NCBI GenBank assembly: GCA_023228185.1
Contig: JALOBQ010000016.1
Coordinates: 1-13,753, forward strand
Length of the DNA: 13,753 nucleotides
From: Candidatus Omnitrophota bacterium
Lineage (GTDB): Bacteria > Omnitrophota > Gorgyraeia > Gygaellales > Profunditerraquicolaceae
Direction: 5' to 3'
Part shown: positions 6,381 to 13,191 of the stretch, piece by piece
Layout of the letters: each line of letters begins with the position of its first letter
Position numbering within the stretch: the stretch's first letter is position 1
Position numbers and translations under genes: made by a program
The notes under the pieces: generated by a model
What the model was told of the DNA's origin: nothing
Databases searched by the model: none
The model's input: the letters and a program-made list of their open reading frames with translations, nothing else

Positions 6381-6845
6381 ATGGACGTAAAAAGCATTAA
6401 AAATTTGATGATTGCCCGGGAATTTATCAGCGTGGGAACCTGCGATTTAGACGGCCGTCCAAACGCCGCGCCCAAATTCATCCTGAAAATTGAAGCTGAT
6501 TCAATCTATCTGGTGGATTATATTATCGGCAGAACTTTTCGCAATTTAAGCCAGAACCCCCGCGCTTCGCTTTCTTTTATGGATAATAATTCTCTTGTCG
6601 GCTATCAGGTTAACGGCACTGTGGCGATTATTGACAGTGGCAAAGAATATGAAAATATTATTAAGGAGTTGCAGCAGAAGAAGATTGATCTCTCCATAAA
6701 ACGCATTATTGAGGGCGTAGAAAGAGGCAAGGGCCATAAAAATTTTGAGGTGGTTATTCCTGAACAATTCGTGATCCTAAAATTAAAGATCGAGGAGTTG
6801 GTTGAATTGAGCCCGTCCGGAACTTTAACCAGGGAGAAAGTATGA
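6381..6845 (+). CDS. Pyridoxamine 5'-phosphate oxidase-related flavin split-barrel protein
   Basis: The protein has the FMN-binding split-barrel fold of the PNPOx-like family. The opening is characteristic: a short helix, then FISVGTCDLDGRPNAAPKFIL (about 15-35), where a substrate-binding strand pair reads 'G..D.dG.Pn..p'. IYLVDYIIGRTFRNLSQNPRASLSFMD (about 42-68) is the usual 'hNL..NPrvsl' segment that binds the flavin phosphate. GYQVNGTVAII (74-84) forms the next barrel strands. At 154 residues it is a single domain. Members include FMN- or F420-dependent reductases, haem-degrading enzymes and true PNP oxidases; the specific C-terminal signature of PdxH is absent, so I do not call it PdxH. 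Its stop overlaps the next start (ATGA-like), so it is co-translated with the MetE-like gene. Confidence 0.82.
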   Translation: MDVKSIKNLMIAREFISVGTCDLDGRPNAAPKFILKIEADSIYLVDYIIGRTFRNLSQNPRASLSFMDNNSLVGYQVNGTVAIIDSGKEYENIIKELQQKKIDLSIKRIIEGVERGKGHKNFEVVIPEQFVILKLKIEELVELSPSGTLTREKV

Positions 6846-7876
6846 TTGGTTTGCAAGGCTTGGCTACCGGCGTAGGCAGTCTGCCTTACCATGACGCTGA
6901 AGAAGCGTTAGAAATTATTTTTAAATATCTCCCGCTTGCCCCTTTTTGGCCGCAATTGCCTTGCCGCGATATTCGCGAGGGGATGATCGCCCAGTTCAGT
7001 GAACATCTGCCATGCCTGAAGATAAAAGACGGAGAATTTATTTTTGACTCGTCAAATAAAGAAAATGAGCTGGAGAAATTTTACGAAAGAGTGATCTCCG
7101 CGGATAGCGATTATTTCGCGATCAGCAAAGATTACGCGCAAGGGTTTTATAAATTTTATCAACATTTAGAAAATTCAGGCGTTGGCAAGGCGGAGTTTAT
7201 TAAATGCCATATTACCGGGCCGTTTACTTTCTGCGCCGGGATTAACGACGAGAAGGGGAATTCTTTATTACACGACGAAGTATTTATGCAGGTAGCCGCT
7301 AAGGGCCTGGCGATGAAAGCCCTTTGGCAACTGGATACTTTGAAGAAATTCGGCAGGAAAATGATTGTTTTTATTGATGAGCCGTATTTATCCGCGGTGG
7401 GTTCAGCTTATACGCCGATAAACCGCGATACTGTGATTAACGTGCTTTCTGAAACCGCGCAGATGATCAAATCCCAGGAGTGCCTTTTAGGCGTGCATTG
7501 CTGCGGCAATACGGATTGGTCAATGCTTACTGATATCGCGGATCTGGATATTATAAATTTTGACGCTTTCAATTTTCAGGAAAGGTTTGTGCTTTATGCT
7601 GATGATTTAAAGAGATTTTTTGAACAAGATAAAGCTGTTTGCTGGGGTATTGTGCCTACCCAGGAAGCTCCGGCTGGCCTGACAGCAACAATACTTACGC
7701 AAAAAATTGAATCAGCTTTAAGTATTTTAGAAAAGAAGGGGATCAAAAGGGAGCTATTGCTAAAAAATCTTATGCTTAGCCCTTCTTGCGGCTTGGGAAC
7801 ACTGAATTATCAGCAGCCAGCAGAGATATTCAGGCTGCTTGCCCAGACCAGCAGCCTGATTGCCGCAAAACGCTGA
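6842..7876 (+). CDS. Core-MetE-type methionine synthase (UROD/MetE-like)
   Basis: The protein has the TIM-barrel fold of cobalamin-independent methionine synthase (MetE) and its relatives. Zinc ligands are visible at H219-x-C221 in GVHCCGNTDW and C316 in LSPSCGLGTL, and the start GLATGVGSLPY is the usual one for this group. TGPFTF (125-130) and VFIDEPYLS (about 186-194) also fit. At 344 residues it is only the C-terminal catalytic half of classical MetE (about 750 residues). Known core-MetE enzymes of this size use a methylated corrinoid, not methyltetrahydrofolate, to methylate homocysteine. That donor is inferred here. A GGGAGA site at 6832-6837 supports the ATG at 6842. Some family members have other substrates, so the assignment is not absolute. 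Confidence 0.78.
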   Translation: MIGLQGLATGVGSLPYHDAEEALEIIFKYLPLAPFWPQLPCRDIREGMIAQFSEHLPCLKIKDGEFIFDSSNKENELEKFYERVISADSDYFAISKDYAQGFYKFYQHLENSGVGKAEFIKCHITGPFTFCAGINDEKGNSLLHDEVFMQVAAKGLAMKALWQLDTLKKFGRKMIVFIDEPYLSAVGSAYTPINRDTVINVLSETAQMIKSQECLLGVHCCGNTDWSMLTDIADLDIINFDAFNFQERFVLYADDLKRFFEQDKAVCWGIVPTQEAPAGLTATILTQKIESALSILEKKGIKRELLLKNLMLSPSCGLGTLNYQQPAEIFRLLAQTSSLIAAKR

Positions 7877-7887
7877 AAATAAATTAT

Positions 7888-7916
7888 TTGACAAATTTCA
7901 ACCACGGTTATATAAT
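7888..7916 (+). promoter_or_regulatory. Consensus sigma-70 promoter of the por operon
   Basis: TTGACA (7888-7893) and TATAAT (7911-7916) both match consensus perfectly and are separated by exactly 17 bp. An AT-only stretch (7876-7889) precedes and overlaps the -35 box and could act as an UP element. Transcription would start near 7923, giving an untranslated leader of about 53 nt. That leader contains a weak hairpin (TTTTGG at 7925-7930 with CCAAAG at 7945-7950). This is the strongest promoter in the window. Confidence 0.85.
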
Positions 7917-7975
7917 TAGCAAACTTTTGGTTAAGCAGGTCTTGCCAAAGTATTGACTCATTTTGAAGGAGCATG

Positions 7976-8527
7976 ATGAAAGAAATCAGGATTCACGCCC
8001 GCGCTGGACAGGGAGCGATCACCACCGCGGCATTATTAGGTTTTAGCTATTTTAACGAAGGCAAATATTCTTACGCTTTCCCTAATTTCGGGGCAGCCAG
8101 GATGGGCGCGCCGATGAACGCTTATGTGCGCGTGGATAATCTGCCTGTGCGCCTGCGCAGCCAGATCTATGAGCCGAATTACGTTTTGATCATGGATCCT
8201 ACGCTTTTACGCGGGTTTAATTGTTTTTCCGGCCTTAAAGAAGACGGTATAGCGATAATTAACGGTAAAGAAGGTTTAGAATTGCCGAAAGTAAAAGCTA
8301 AACAAAAAGTTTACATTGTCCCGGCAACCGAGATAGCCTTAAGGACAATCGGCAGGCCGATTGTTAACACGATTATTATCGGAGCATTTGCCGCGGCGAG
8401 CGGAGAATTGCAGTTGGATAACTTGGTAGAAGTCATTAAGAAAAGATTTAGCGGTAAAGCCCAAGAAGGCAATATCGCGGCGATAAAAGAAGGTTTTAAC
8501 TTTATAAAAGAGAAGGCTAAAAAATAA
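7976..8527 (+). CDS. porC: Pyruvate:ferredoxin oxidoreductase gamma subunit
   Basis: This is the gamma subunit of a four-subunit 2-oxoacid:ferredoxin oxidoreductase, the part that helps bind coenzyme A. It has the family opening IRIHARAGQGAITTAALLG (about 4-22, with AGQG as the glycine-rich loop) and YAFPNFGAARMGAPMNAYVRV (about 34-54). The later segment GRPIVNTIIIGAFAAASGEL (about 127-146) is also typical. The 183-residue length fits archaeal/Thermotoga-type PorC. Two ATGs lie in tandem. I chose 7976 because GAAGGAG (7965-7971) leaves only 1 nt before 7973 but 4 nt before 7976. It is the first gene of the por operon, directly under the consensus promoter. Confidence 0.93.
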   Translation: MKEIRIHARAGQGAITTAALLGFSYFNEGKYSYAFPNFGAARMGAPMNAYVRVDNLPVRLRSQIYEPNYVLIMDPTLLRGFNCFSGLKEDGIAIINGKEGLELPKVKAKQKVYIVPATEIALRTIGRPIVNTIIIGAFAAASGELQLDNLVEVIKKRFSGKAQEGNIAAIKEGFNFIKEKAKK

Positions 8528-8528
8528 T

Positions 8529-8801
8529 ATGTTTGGGCCATTAATCGTAGATCCGTTAAAAAGCAAAGGTGATAAGACCGGCAGTTGGAGAGTGCAATCC
8601 CGGCCGCATTATCTACATAAGAATTGCATTGCCTGCAGGATGTGTTTGTTGGCCTGTCCTGAAGGCTGTGTGCACGGGAAAGAAAAGAATACTTTTTGGG
8701 TAGATTTTAATTTTTGCAAAGGCTGCGGCGTTTGCGCGGATATTTGCCCAAAAAAAGATATTGAAATGGTCCCGGAAGAATCTATTCAAGAGGATAAATG
8801 A
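8529..8801 (+). CDS. porD: Pyruvate:ferredoxin oxidoreductase delta subunit (2[4Fe-4S])
   Basis: This 90-residue ferredoxin-like subunit passes electrons from the catalytic beta subunit toward external ferredoxin. Two classical cluster motifs are complete: CIACRMCLLACP (C33, C36, C39, C43) and CKGCGVCADICP (C63, C66, C69, C73). One additional cysteine, C47, lies in the inter-motif region. The N-terminal KTGSWRVQSRP (16-26) is the usual PorD/VorD lead segment and argues for a POR- or VOR-type complex. It begins one base after the porC stop and its own stop overlaps porA by four bases (ATGA). Confidence 0.94.
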   Translation: MFGPLIVDPLKSKGDKTGSWRVQSRPHYLHKNCIACRMCLLACPEGCVHGKEKNTFWVDFNFCKGCGVCADICPKKDIEMVPEESIQEDK

Positions 8802-9985
8802 AAGAATTTGTTGAAGGATCACACGCGATAGCTGAAATAATCAGGTTGTGCCGGCCAGGCGTAGTTTCCGCCTATCCGATCACTCCCCAGACGCATATTG
8901 TTGAAGATTTAGCTCAGATGGTCTCTGATGGATCATTAAGCTCGCAGTTTGTGAATGTGGAAAGCGAACATTCCGCCGCGAGTGTTGTTTTAGGCGCATC
9001 GGCGACAGGCGTGCGCGCCTATACGGCAACCAGCTCTCAAGGGTTGTTTTATATGGCGGAAGTTGTTTTTAATATCGCCGGAATGCGCCTGCCCGTGGTA
9101 ATGACCTGCGCGAATCGGGCGATCAGTGCTCCGATTAATATCTGGAATGACCAGCAGGATTCAATTTCTTTGCGTGACGCCGGCTGGATCCAGATCTACG
9201 CCGAAGATAACCAGGAAGCCGTTGATTTTCATTTGATCGCCTATCGTCTGGCTGAAGATAAACGAGTGATGCTGCCGGTGATGGTCTGTATGGATGGTTT
9301 TATTCTTACTCATGGCATGGAAACTTTGGATATGCCGGAGCAGGAAAAGATAGATAAATTTTTACCCGCCTATAAGCCGTTATATAAATTAGACACAGCT
9401 CATCCGATTACGATGGGGATTTTAGCTGACCCGGATTATTATATGGAAGCCCGTTACGCTATCCAGGCGACGATGAAAGAATCTGTTGAATACTTGAGCC
9501 AGATCTCAAAAGAATTTAACAGCGTATTCGGCAGGGATTACAAAGACTTGCTGGTTGAGGAATATAAGATCGAAGGTGCCGATAAAGTAATCGTGGCAAT
9601 GGGTTCGGTATGCGGCACAATCAAAGAAGAAGTCGACGCTCAACGGGCAAAAGGCAAGAAAGTCGGTTTATTACGCATTATTTCTTTTCGTCCTTTTCCT
9701 TATGCGCGGGTTTATGAAGCTTTAAAAGATGTCGCTAAAGTTGCTGTTTTAGATAAATCTGTTTCTTTAGGCGCTTATGCCCCGATTGCCGTAGAGGTAA
9801 AATCGGCATTCTGCGGCAAGAAAAAAGCTCCTCAGGTAATCAGCAGTTTTGTCGCCGGCCTCGGCGGCAGGGATATTACTTTAGAATCCGTGCAGGAAGT
9901 ATTCAGAAGGCTTGGGGCAAAAGAGGTTAACGCTGATTTTATTGATTTGAAGCCGGAATTATTAAAGGAAGAATATGGAGAATAA
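8798..9985 (+). CDS. porA: Pyruvate:ferredoxin oxidoreductase alpha subunit
   Basis: PorA holds the pyrimidine side of thiamine diphosphate and the 2-oxoacid substrate. The protein opens with SAYPITPQTHI (24-34), the hallmark of the family's domain I. VESEHSA (about 54-60) carries the glutamate expected to activate thiamine. PINIWNDQQDSISLRDAGWIQ (112-132) is characteristic of pyruvate-type enzymes from Pyrococcus and Thermotoga. FVAGLGGRDIT and the closing DLKPELLKEEYGE also match that type. At 395 residues it is of normal length. The close match in the NIWNDQQDS segment favours pyruvate over 2-ketoglutarate or branched-chain substrates, an inference. An AAGAGG site precedes the ATG. Confidence 0.94.
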   Translation: MKEFVEGSHAIAEIIRLCRPGVVSAYPITPQTHIVEDLAQMVSDGSLSSQFVNVESEHSAASVVLGASATGVRAYTATSSQGLFYMAEVVFNIAGMRLPVVMTCANRAISAPINIWNDQQDSISLRDAGWIQIYAEDNQEAVDFHLIAYRLAEDKRVMLPVMVCMDGFILTHGMETLDMPEQEKIDKFLPAYKPLYKLDTAHPITMGILADPDYYMEARYAIQATMKESVEYLSQISKEFNSVFGRDYKDLLVEEYKIEGADKVIVAMGSVCGTIKEEVDAQRAKGKKVGLLRIISFRPFPYARVYEALKDVAKVAVLDKSVSLGAYAPIAVEVKSAFCGKKKAPQVISSFVAGLGGRDITLESVQEVFRRLGAKEVNADFIDLKPELLKEEYGE

Positions 9986-10853
9986 TATTTTATTTAAGCC
10001 CGGTCATACAGCTTGTGCCGGATGCGGCCAGGCAATCGCAGCGCGTTTAGTAATTGAGGCTAGCGGCGCCAATACAATTGTCGTAAACAACACGGGCTGC
10101 CTGGAAGTTTTTTCCACTAAATATCCGGAAACTGCCTGGGGCGTGCCGTGGATTCATTCTTTGTTTGAAAATTCCGCAGCAGTTGCTTCCGGAGTAGAAG
10201 CGGCGCTTAAATATTTAGGCACAAAAGATCTGACTAACGTGATTGCCCAGGGCGGAGACGGCTCAACCGCGGATATCGGTTTGCAGGCTTTAAGCGGTAT
10301 GTTCGAACGCGGGCACGATATTTTATATGTTTGTTACGATAACGAAGCCTATATGAACACCGGCGTTCAACGTAGCGGGCTTACGCCTTTTGATACCAAT
10401 ACTACGACCAGTCCGTCGGGCAAACAATCTTCGGGTAACTTAAGGCCCAAAAAACCGATGCCGGAGATTGCCGTTGCCCATGGCATACCTTATGTAGCAA
10501 CAGCTTCGGCGGGTTTTCCGCAGGATTTGCAGCGTAAGGTTAAAAAAGCAATTTCTATTAAAGGCCCCAAATATATTCAGGTGCATGTGCCTTGTCCTTT
10601 AGGCTGGCGCCACGAGACCAACCAAACAACCCCAATAGCAAAATTAGCCGTTGATTGCGGGCTTTATCCGTTGATTGAGTATGAATCCGGAGTGCTTATT
10701 AACCGCAAACAGATCACGCCTAAACCGGTAGAGGAGTATTTAAAATCCCAGGGACGTTTTAAACACTTGTTGAATAACCCCGAAGAGATAAAGAAAATCC
10801 AGGATATCGCGGATAATAATATTAAAAAGTACAACCTTAAGGCAGAAGCCTAA
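9975..10853 (+). CDS. porB: Pyruvate:ferredoxin oxidoreductase beta subunit
   Basis: PorB binds the thiamine diphosphate and the proximal [4Fe-4S] cluster. Cluster cysteines are visible at C14 and C17 (GHTACAGCGQ), C42 (TGCLEVF) and C207 (HVPCPLGW). The thiamine motif starts with GGDGSTADIG (93-102) and ends in the DNEAYMNTG loop (122-130). At 292 residues the protein is within the usual range. It begins 11 bases inside the porA end with AAAGGA (9964-9969) as ribosome binding site. No gene for a separate ferredoxin:NAD reductase is next to it, so the electrons probably go to the ferredoxin at 11366. Confidence 0.94.
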   Translation: MENNILFKPGHTACAGCGQAIAARLVIEASGANTIVVNNTGCLEVFSTKYPETAWGVPWIHSLFENSAAVASGVEAALKYLGTKDLTNVIAQGGDGSTADIGLQALSGMFERGHDILYVCYDNEAYMNTGVQRSGLTPFDTNTTTSPSGKQSSGNLRPKKPMPEIAVAHGIPYVATASAGFPQDLQRKVKKAISIKGPKYIQVHVPCPLGWRHETNQTTPIAKLAVDCGLYPLIEYESGVLINRKQITPKPVEEYLKSQGRFKHLLNNPEEIKKIQDIADNNIKKYNLKAEA

Positions 10854-10867
10854 ATAAGGGGGGAAAA

Positions 10868-11347
10868 ATGGGAAAACAAGCAAGGGCGATAGTCGATTTA
10901 AGTTTAAAAGAACTGGTTAAGGATTTAAATAAAGCGTATTGCGATGAGTGGCTGGCTTTTTACCTCTACACCTATATGGCAAACATTGTTTCCGGCAGAG
11001 CGTATGAAGATATCCAGGAAATGCTGCAGAAATTGGCTAAAGACGAATTAGAACATGCTCAAGAGTTAGCGGATTTAATTATTAAATTAGGCGATCTACC
11101 TGTGGCTAATCCGATGGAGCTTGAAAAAAACGCCAATGCCCCGTATTTAATGCCCCCGAAAAATACTACCGATATCAACCGGATTATCCGGATTGTCGCC
11201 GAAGCAGAAGCAGGCGCGATAGATGTTTATAACAAAATCGCTAAAAAAACATTGGGTAAAGACCATGTTACGTATCAATTGGTGACCCATATTTTAAGCG
11301 AAGAAGTTGAACACGAAGAGATATTTGAGAATTTGTTGGAAAGATAA
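10868..11347 (+). CDS. Ferritin-like protein (bacterioferritin/Dps-type di-iron)
   Basis: A four-helix-bundle ferritin-like protein that probably oxidises and stores iron, or protects against peroxide. The probable di-iron ligands are E27 (CDEWLAF), E60 and H63 (DELEHAQ), E112 or E114 (AEAEAGA), and E146 and H149 (EEVEHEE); the paired E-x-x-H motifs are the usual pattern. The 159-residue length fits bacterioferritin. No haem-binding methionine equivalent is obvious, and the paired cysteines of thioferritins are missing (only C25 occurs), so I do not choose a subtype. It starts 14 bp after porB behind a strong AAGGGGGG site (10857-10864), suggesting high expression. Being in the por operon fits a role in shielding iron-sulfur enzymes, which is inference. 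Confidence 0.85.
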   Translation: MGKQARAIVDLSLKELVKDLNKAYCDEWLAFYLYTYMANIVSGRAYEDIQEMLQKLAKDELEHAQELADLIIKLGDLPVANPMELEKNANAPYLMPPKNTTDINRIIRIVAEAEAGAIDVYNKIAKKTLGKDHVTYQLVTHILSEEVEHEEIFENLLER

Positions 11348-11365
11348 AAAAGGGAGAGTAAGAAA

Positions 11366-11548
11366 ATGGCTAAGGTTACGGTTGATGTTTCCACATGTGT
11401 AGGTTGCGGTTTATGCGAACAGTCATGCCCGGATGTTTTTCAGGTGGAGGGCGATGGTATTGCCCATGTTAAAACGCAGGTTTGCGCTTCTTGTAATTTG
11501 CAGGAAGTCGCTGATAGCTGCCCGGTAAACGCGATCAAAGTAAGCTAA
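11366..11548 (+). CDS. Ferredoxin, Thermotoga-like [4Fe-4S]
   Basis: This is a 60-residue electron carrier and the likely acceptor of pyruvate:ferredoxin oxidoreductase. The cluster motif CVGCGLCEQSCPDVF gives C11, C14 and C17, and C52 in the closing DSCPVNAI completes the single-cluster set known from Thermotoga and Pyrococcus ferredoxins. In those proteins two more cysteines form a disulfide; here C21 and C43 could do the same. A seventh cysteine, C40, forms CASC with C43 and is unusual. A GGGAGA site precedes the ATG at 11366. It is the last gene before the terminator, 18 bp after the ferritin-like gene, and shares the por transcript. Confidence 0.92.
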   Translation: MAKVTVDVSTCVGCGLCEQSCPDVFQVEGDGIAHVKTQVCASCNLQEVADSCPVNAIKVS

Positions 11549-11566
11549 TTTTTGTTTGGGAAAATT

Positions 11567-11603
11567 AAAAAGCGCAATAGCCTTAAAAACTATTGCGCTT
11601 TTT
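11567..11603. terminator. Bidirectional intrinsic terminator
   Basis: A perfect 14-bp stem (AAAAAGCGCAATAG at 11567-11580 and its complement at 11590-11603) closes a 9-nt loop. It is followed by a T-rich run on the plus strand (CTTTTTGTTTT) and an equivalent run on the minus strand. It lies between the convergent ferredoxin and PpiD-like genes and can terminate both. The right arm contains the last codons and stop of the minus-strand gene. Confidence 0.9.
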
Positions 11604-12972
11604 GTTTTAATTCGTTGAGTAGCTGGTTGAGTTTTTCTTGTTTTTTAGCAGAAAGCATTTTTTCCTCAAGCGTGCTTTTTTCCTTGAGGAATTTATTTTC
11701 ATCAACAGGTACAAGAGACGCTAATTCGATGATATAGAAGTTATCGTTCTGGCGAATTACCTGGCTTGTTTGTCCGTCTTTAAGCAATTTGGCGGTATCC
11801 CAGAAGATTACTCCTGAACCGAGGCCTTCAATTTTTGAAGTTCTCTTAAAAAGCGGCGATTTTTTTATCTTTAAACCGCACTTACTGGCGGCTTTTTTAA
11901 AATTCATCGAGGCGAGTTTTTCACTGCAGTTGGTAATTTTATCCTTGGCCATTTTTTCGGTCGAACTATTAATAAAGCGAGCTTTTACTGTATCTTTTAT
12001 TTTTTCAAATTCCGGAATACCGGCTAACCGCTTATCTTTAAGTTTGACGATATAGCTTACACCATTTGCCTGCAGAAGCGGAGCATATTCTCCGATTTTC
12101 AGTTTGCTGAATAATCCTGAACTTTCCGCCGGCCAACCTAAGCCCGGAACAGGTGAGTTTAAATTAAAAAAACCTGTTTCCTTAAAGGTAAGATTTAATT
12201 TTTGAACGGCTTTTTCCATGGGGACTTTTTTAAGTAACAGTTTCGCCAGCGCGTTATTTTGACTTTCTGAACTAATCGCGCAATATTCGGCGTTAAATGA
12301 ATCCGGTTCCCTGAAAAGCGCCGGATTATTAGTAAAATATTCCTGGATTTGGGCATCCGTAGGTTTTATCTTTTTAATAAAATCTTCAGCTTTGCTTTCA
12401 ACATAGGAAATGCTTAATTCCTGATTTTCATTCTCGTATTCATTCCTGACTTGTTGGGTGCTTACGGAAATTCCTTCGGTAACCTCTCGATAAAGTTTGG
12501 TGAGTATGATATTTTGCCTGGTTTGTTCCTCGAAAGCGCGTGGTTTAACGGCTAAAACATAACGCAATGTCTGGCCGTAAATTTTACTGTTAAAACCCGA
12601 TTTATCCTGGAAATAAGGGGCGTTTTCAATCATTTCAATGACTTCTTTATCAGAAGCGCTGATTTTACGTTTTTTAGCTTCATAAAGTAAAATAATTCTT
12701 TCCCAGGCTTGGCCTTCAAGGTTTAAGTATTTTTCTAATTTAGGGAGTTTATCTCCGAACTGCATAGTTGCCTGGACTCTAACCGCCGAGAGGGATTGCT
12801 GATATTCCTGGTAAGATATATTTTTACCGAAAATCTTGCCGGCAGACTGGAATTTATCATCTTCTCCGGTGGAACTGCCGAAACCCCAGAAAGCAAAAGC
12901 CGGTATAATAATAACTGCCAAACCAATCCAAATTTTCTTTTGCGTTTTCTTATTGCGTAAAATTCGTAACAT
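11590..12972 (-). CDS. Membrane-anchored SurA/PpiD-like peptidyl-prolyl isomerase-family chaperone
   Basis: The 460-residue protein has the layout of PpiD-like envelope chaperones. A short basic cytoplasmic tail (KKTQKK, 8-13) precedes a single membrane anchor (about 14-31). A long SurA-type N-terminal helical domain follows (about 45-180), including the family phrase GKNISYQEYQ (49-58). The remaining periplasmic region shows ALFREPDSFNAEY (about 218-230), and the C-terminal part SSGLFSKLKIGEYAPLLQANGVSYIVKLKD (about 284-313) looks like a degenerate parvulin end. The canonical parvulin core is not obvious, so catalytic activity is doubtful. An AAAGGAG site lies 6 nt from the ATG at 12972. It is monocistronic, transcribed toward the por operon, and ends inside the shared terminator. 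Confidence 0.82.
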   Translation of the reverse strand: MLRILRNKKTQKKIWIGLAVIIIPAFAFWGFGSSTGEDDKFQSAGKIFGKNISYQEYQQSLSAVRVQATMQFGDKLPKLEKYLNLEGQAWERIILLYEAKKRKISASDKEVIEMIENAPYFQDKSGFNSKIYGQTLRYVLAVKPRAFEEQTRQNIILTKLYREVTEGISVSTQQVRNEYENENQELSISYVESKAEDFIKKIKPTDAQIQEYFTNNPALFREPDSFNAEYCAISSESQNNALAKLLLKKVPMEKAVQKLNLTFKETGFFNLNSPVPGLGWPAESSGLFSKLKIGEYAPLLQANGVSYIVKLKDKRLAGIPEFEKIKDTVKARFINSSTEKMAKDKITNCSEKLASMNFKKAASKCGLKIKKSPLFKRTSKIEGLGSGVIFWDTAKLLKDGQTSQVIRQNDNFYIIELASLVPVDENKFLKEKSTLEEKMLSAKKQEKLNQLLNELKQKAQ

Positions 12973-12998
12973 AGCTTGCTCCTTTTTGGTTATGCATT

Positions 12999-13026
12999 AT
13001 TATATTGCAAAATATGGTAATTGCAA
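12999..13026 (-). promoter_or_regulatory. Probable sigma-70 promoter for the PpiD-like gene
   Basis: On the minus strand a TTGCAA -35 (complement of 13021-13026) and a consensus TATAAT -10 (complement of 12999-13004) are separated by 16 bp. Transcription would start near 12992, about 20 nt before the start codon, leaving room for the AAAGGAG site. The boxes are strong, but use is inferred. Confidence 0.65.
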
Positions 13027-13049
13027 TAAAGTTTATCGGTTAACTATTT

Positions 13050-13073
13050 CGTCCCTGTTTCGAAACAGGGACG
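13050..13073. repeat. Perfect 24-bp palindrome with a third half-site
   Basis: The sequence reads identically on both strands, each half being CGTCCCTGTTTC. It contains two inverted copies of AACAGGGA (complement at 13052-13059, direct at 13064-13071). A third direct copy is at 13075-13082, exactly 11 bp after the second. It lies in the divergent region between the PpiD-like and purB promoters. It could be an operator or a REP/MITE-type repeat. No T-run follows it, so it is not an obvious terminator. Confidence 0.9.
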
Positions 13074-13132
13074 CAACAGGGAAACAAAGCAGAGAAAGCT
13101 AAATTCAGGTTAAAGGATAGCTAACTTTTTGT

Positions 13133-13160
13133 TTGCTAAATGGTGTTTTTTTGATATAAT
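13133..13160 (+). promoter_or_regulatory. Probable extended -10 promoter for purB
   Basis: TATAAT (13155-13160) is preceded by the extended -10 bases TG (13152-13153). A weak -35, TTGCTA (13133-13138), sits 16 bp upstream. Transcription would begin near 13167, giving a leader of about 25 nt that includes the AGGAGG ribosome binding site (13176-13181). Confidence 0.65.
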
Positions 13161-13191
13161 TAATCTCTCAATTATAGGAGGAAGCCTTGCA

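Noticed and set aside
11552..12055. Plus-strand frames antisense to the PpiD-like gene
   Set aside because: Their sequences are low-complexity Ser/Phe/Leu reverse readings, and the minus-strand gene has promoter, ribosome binding site and domain structure.
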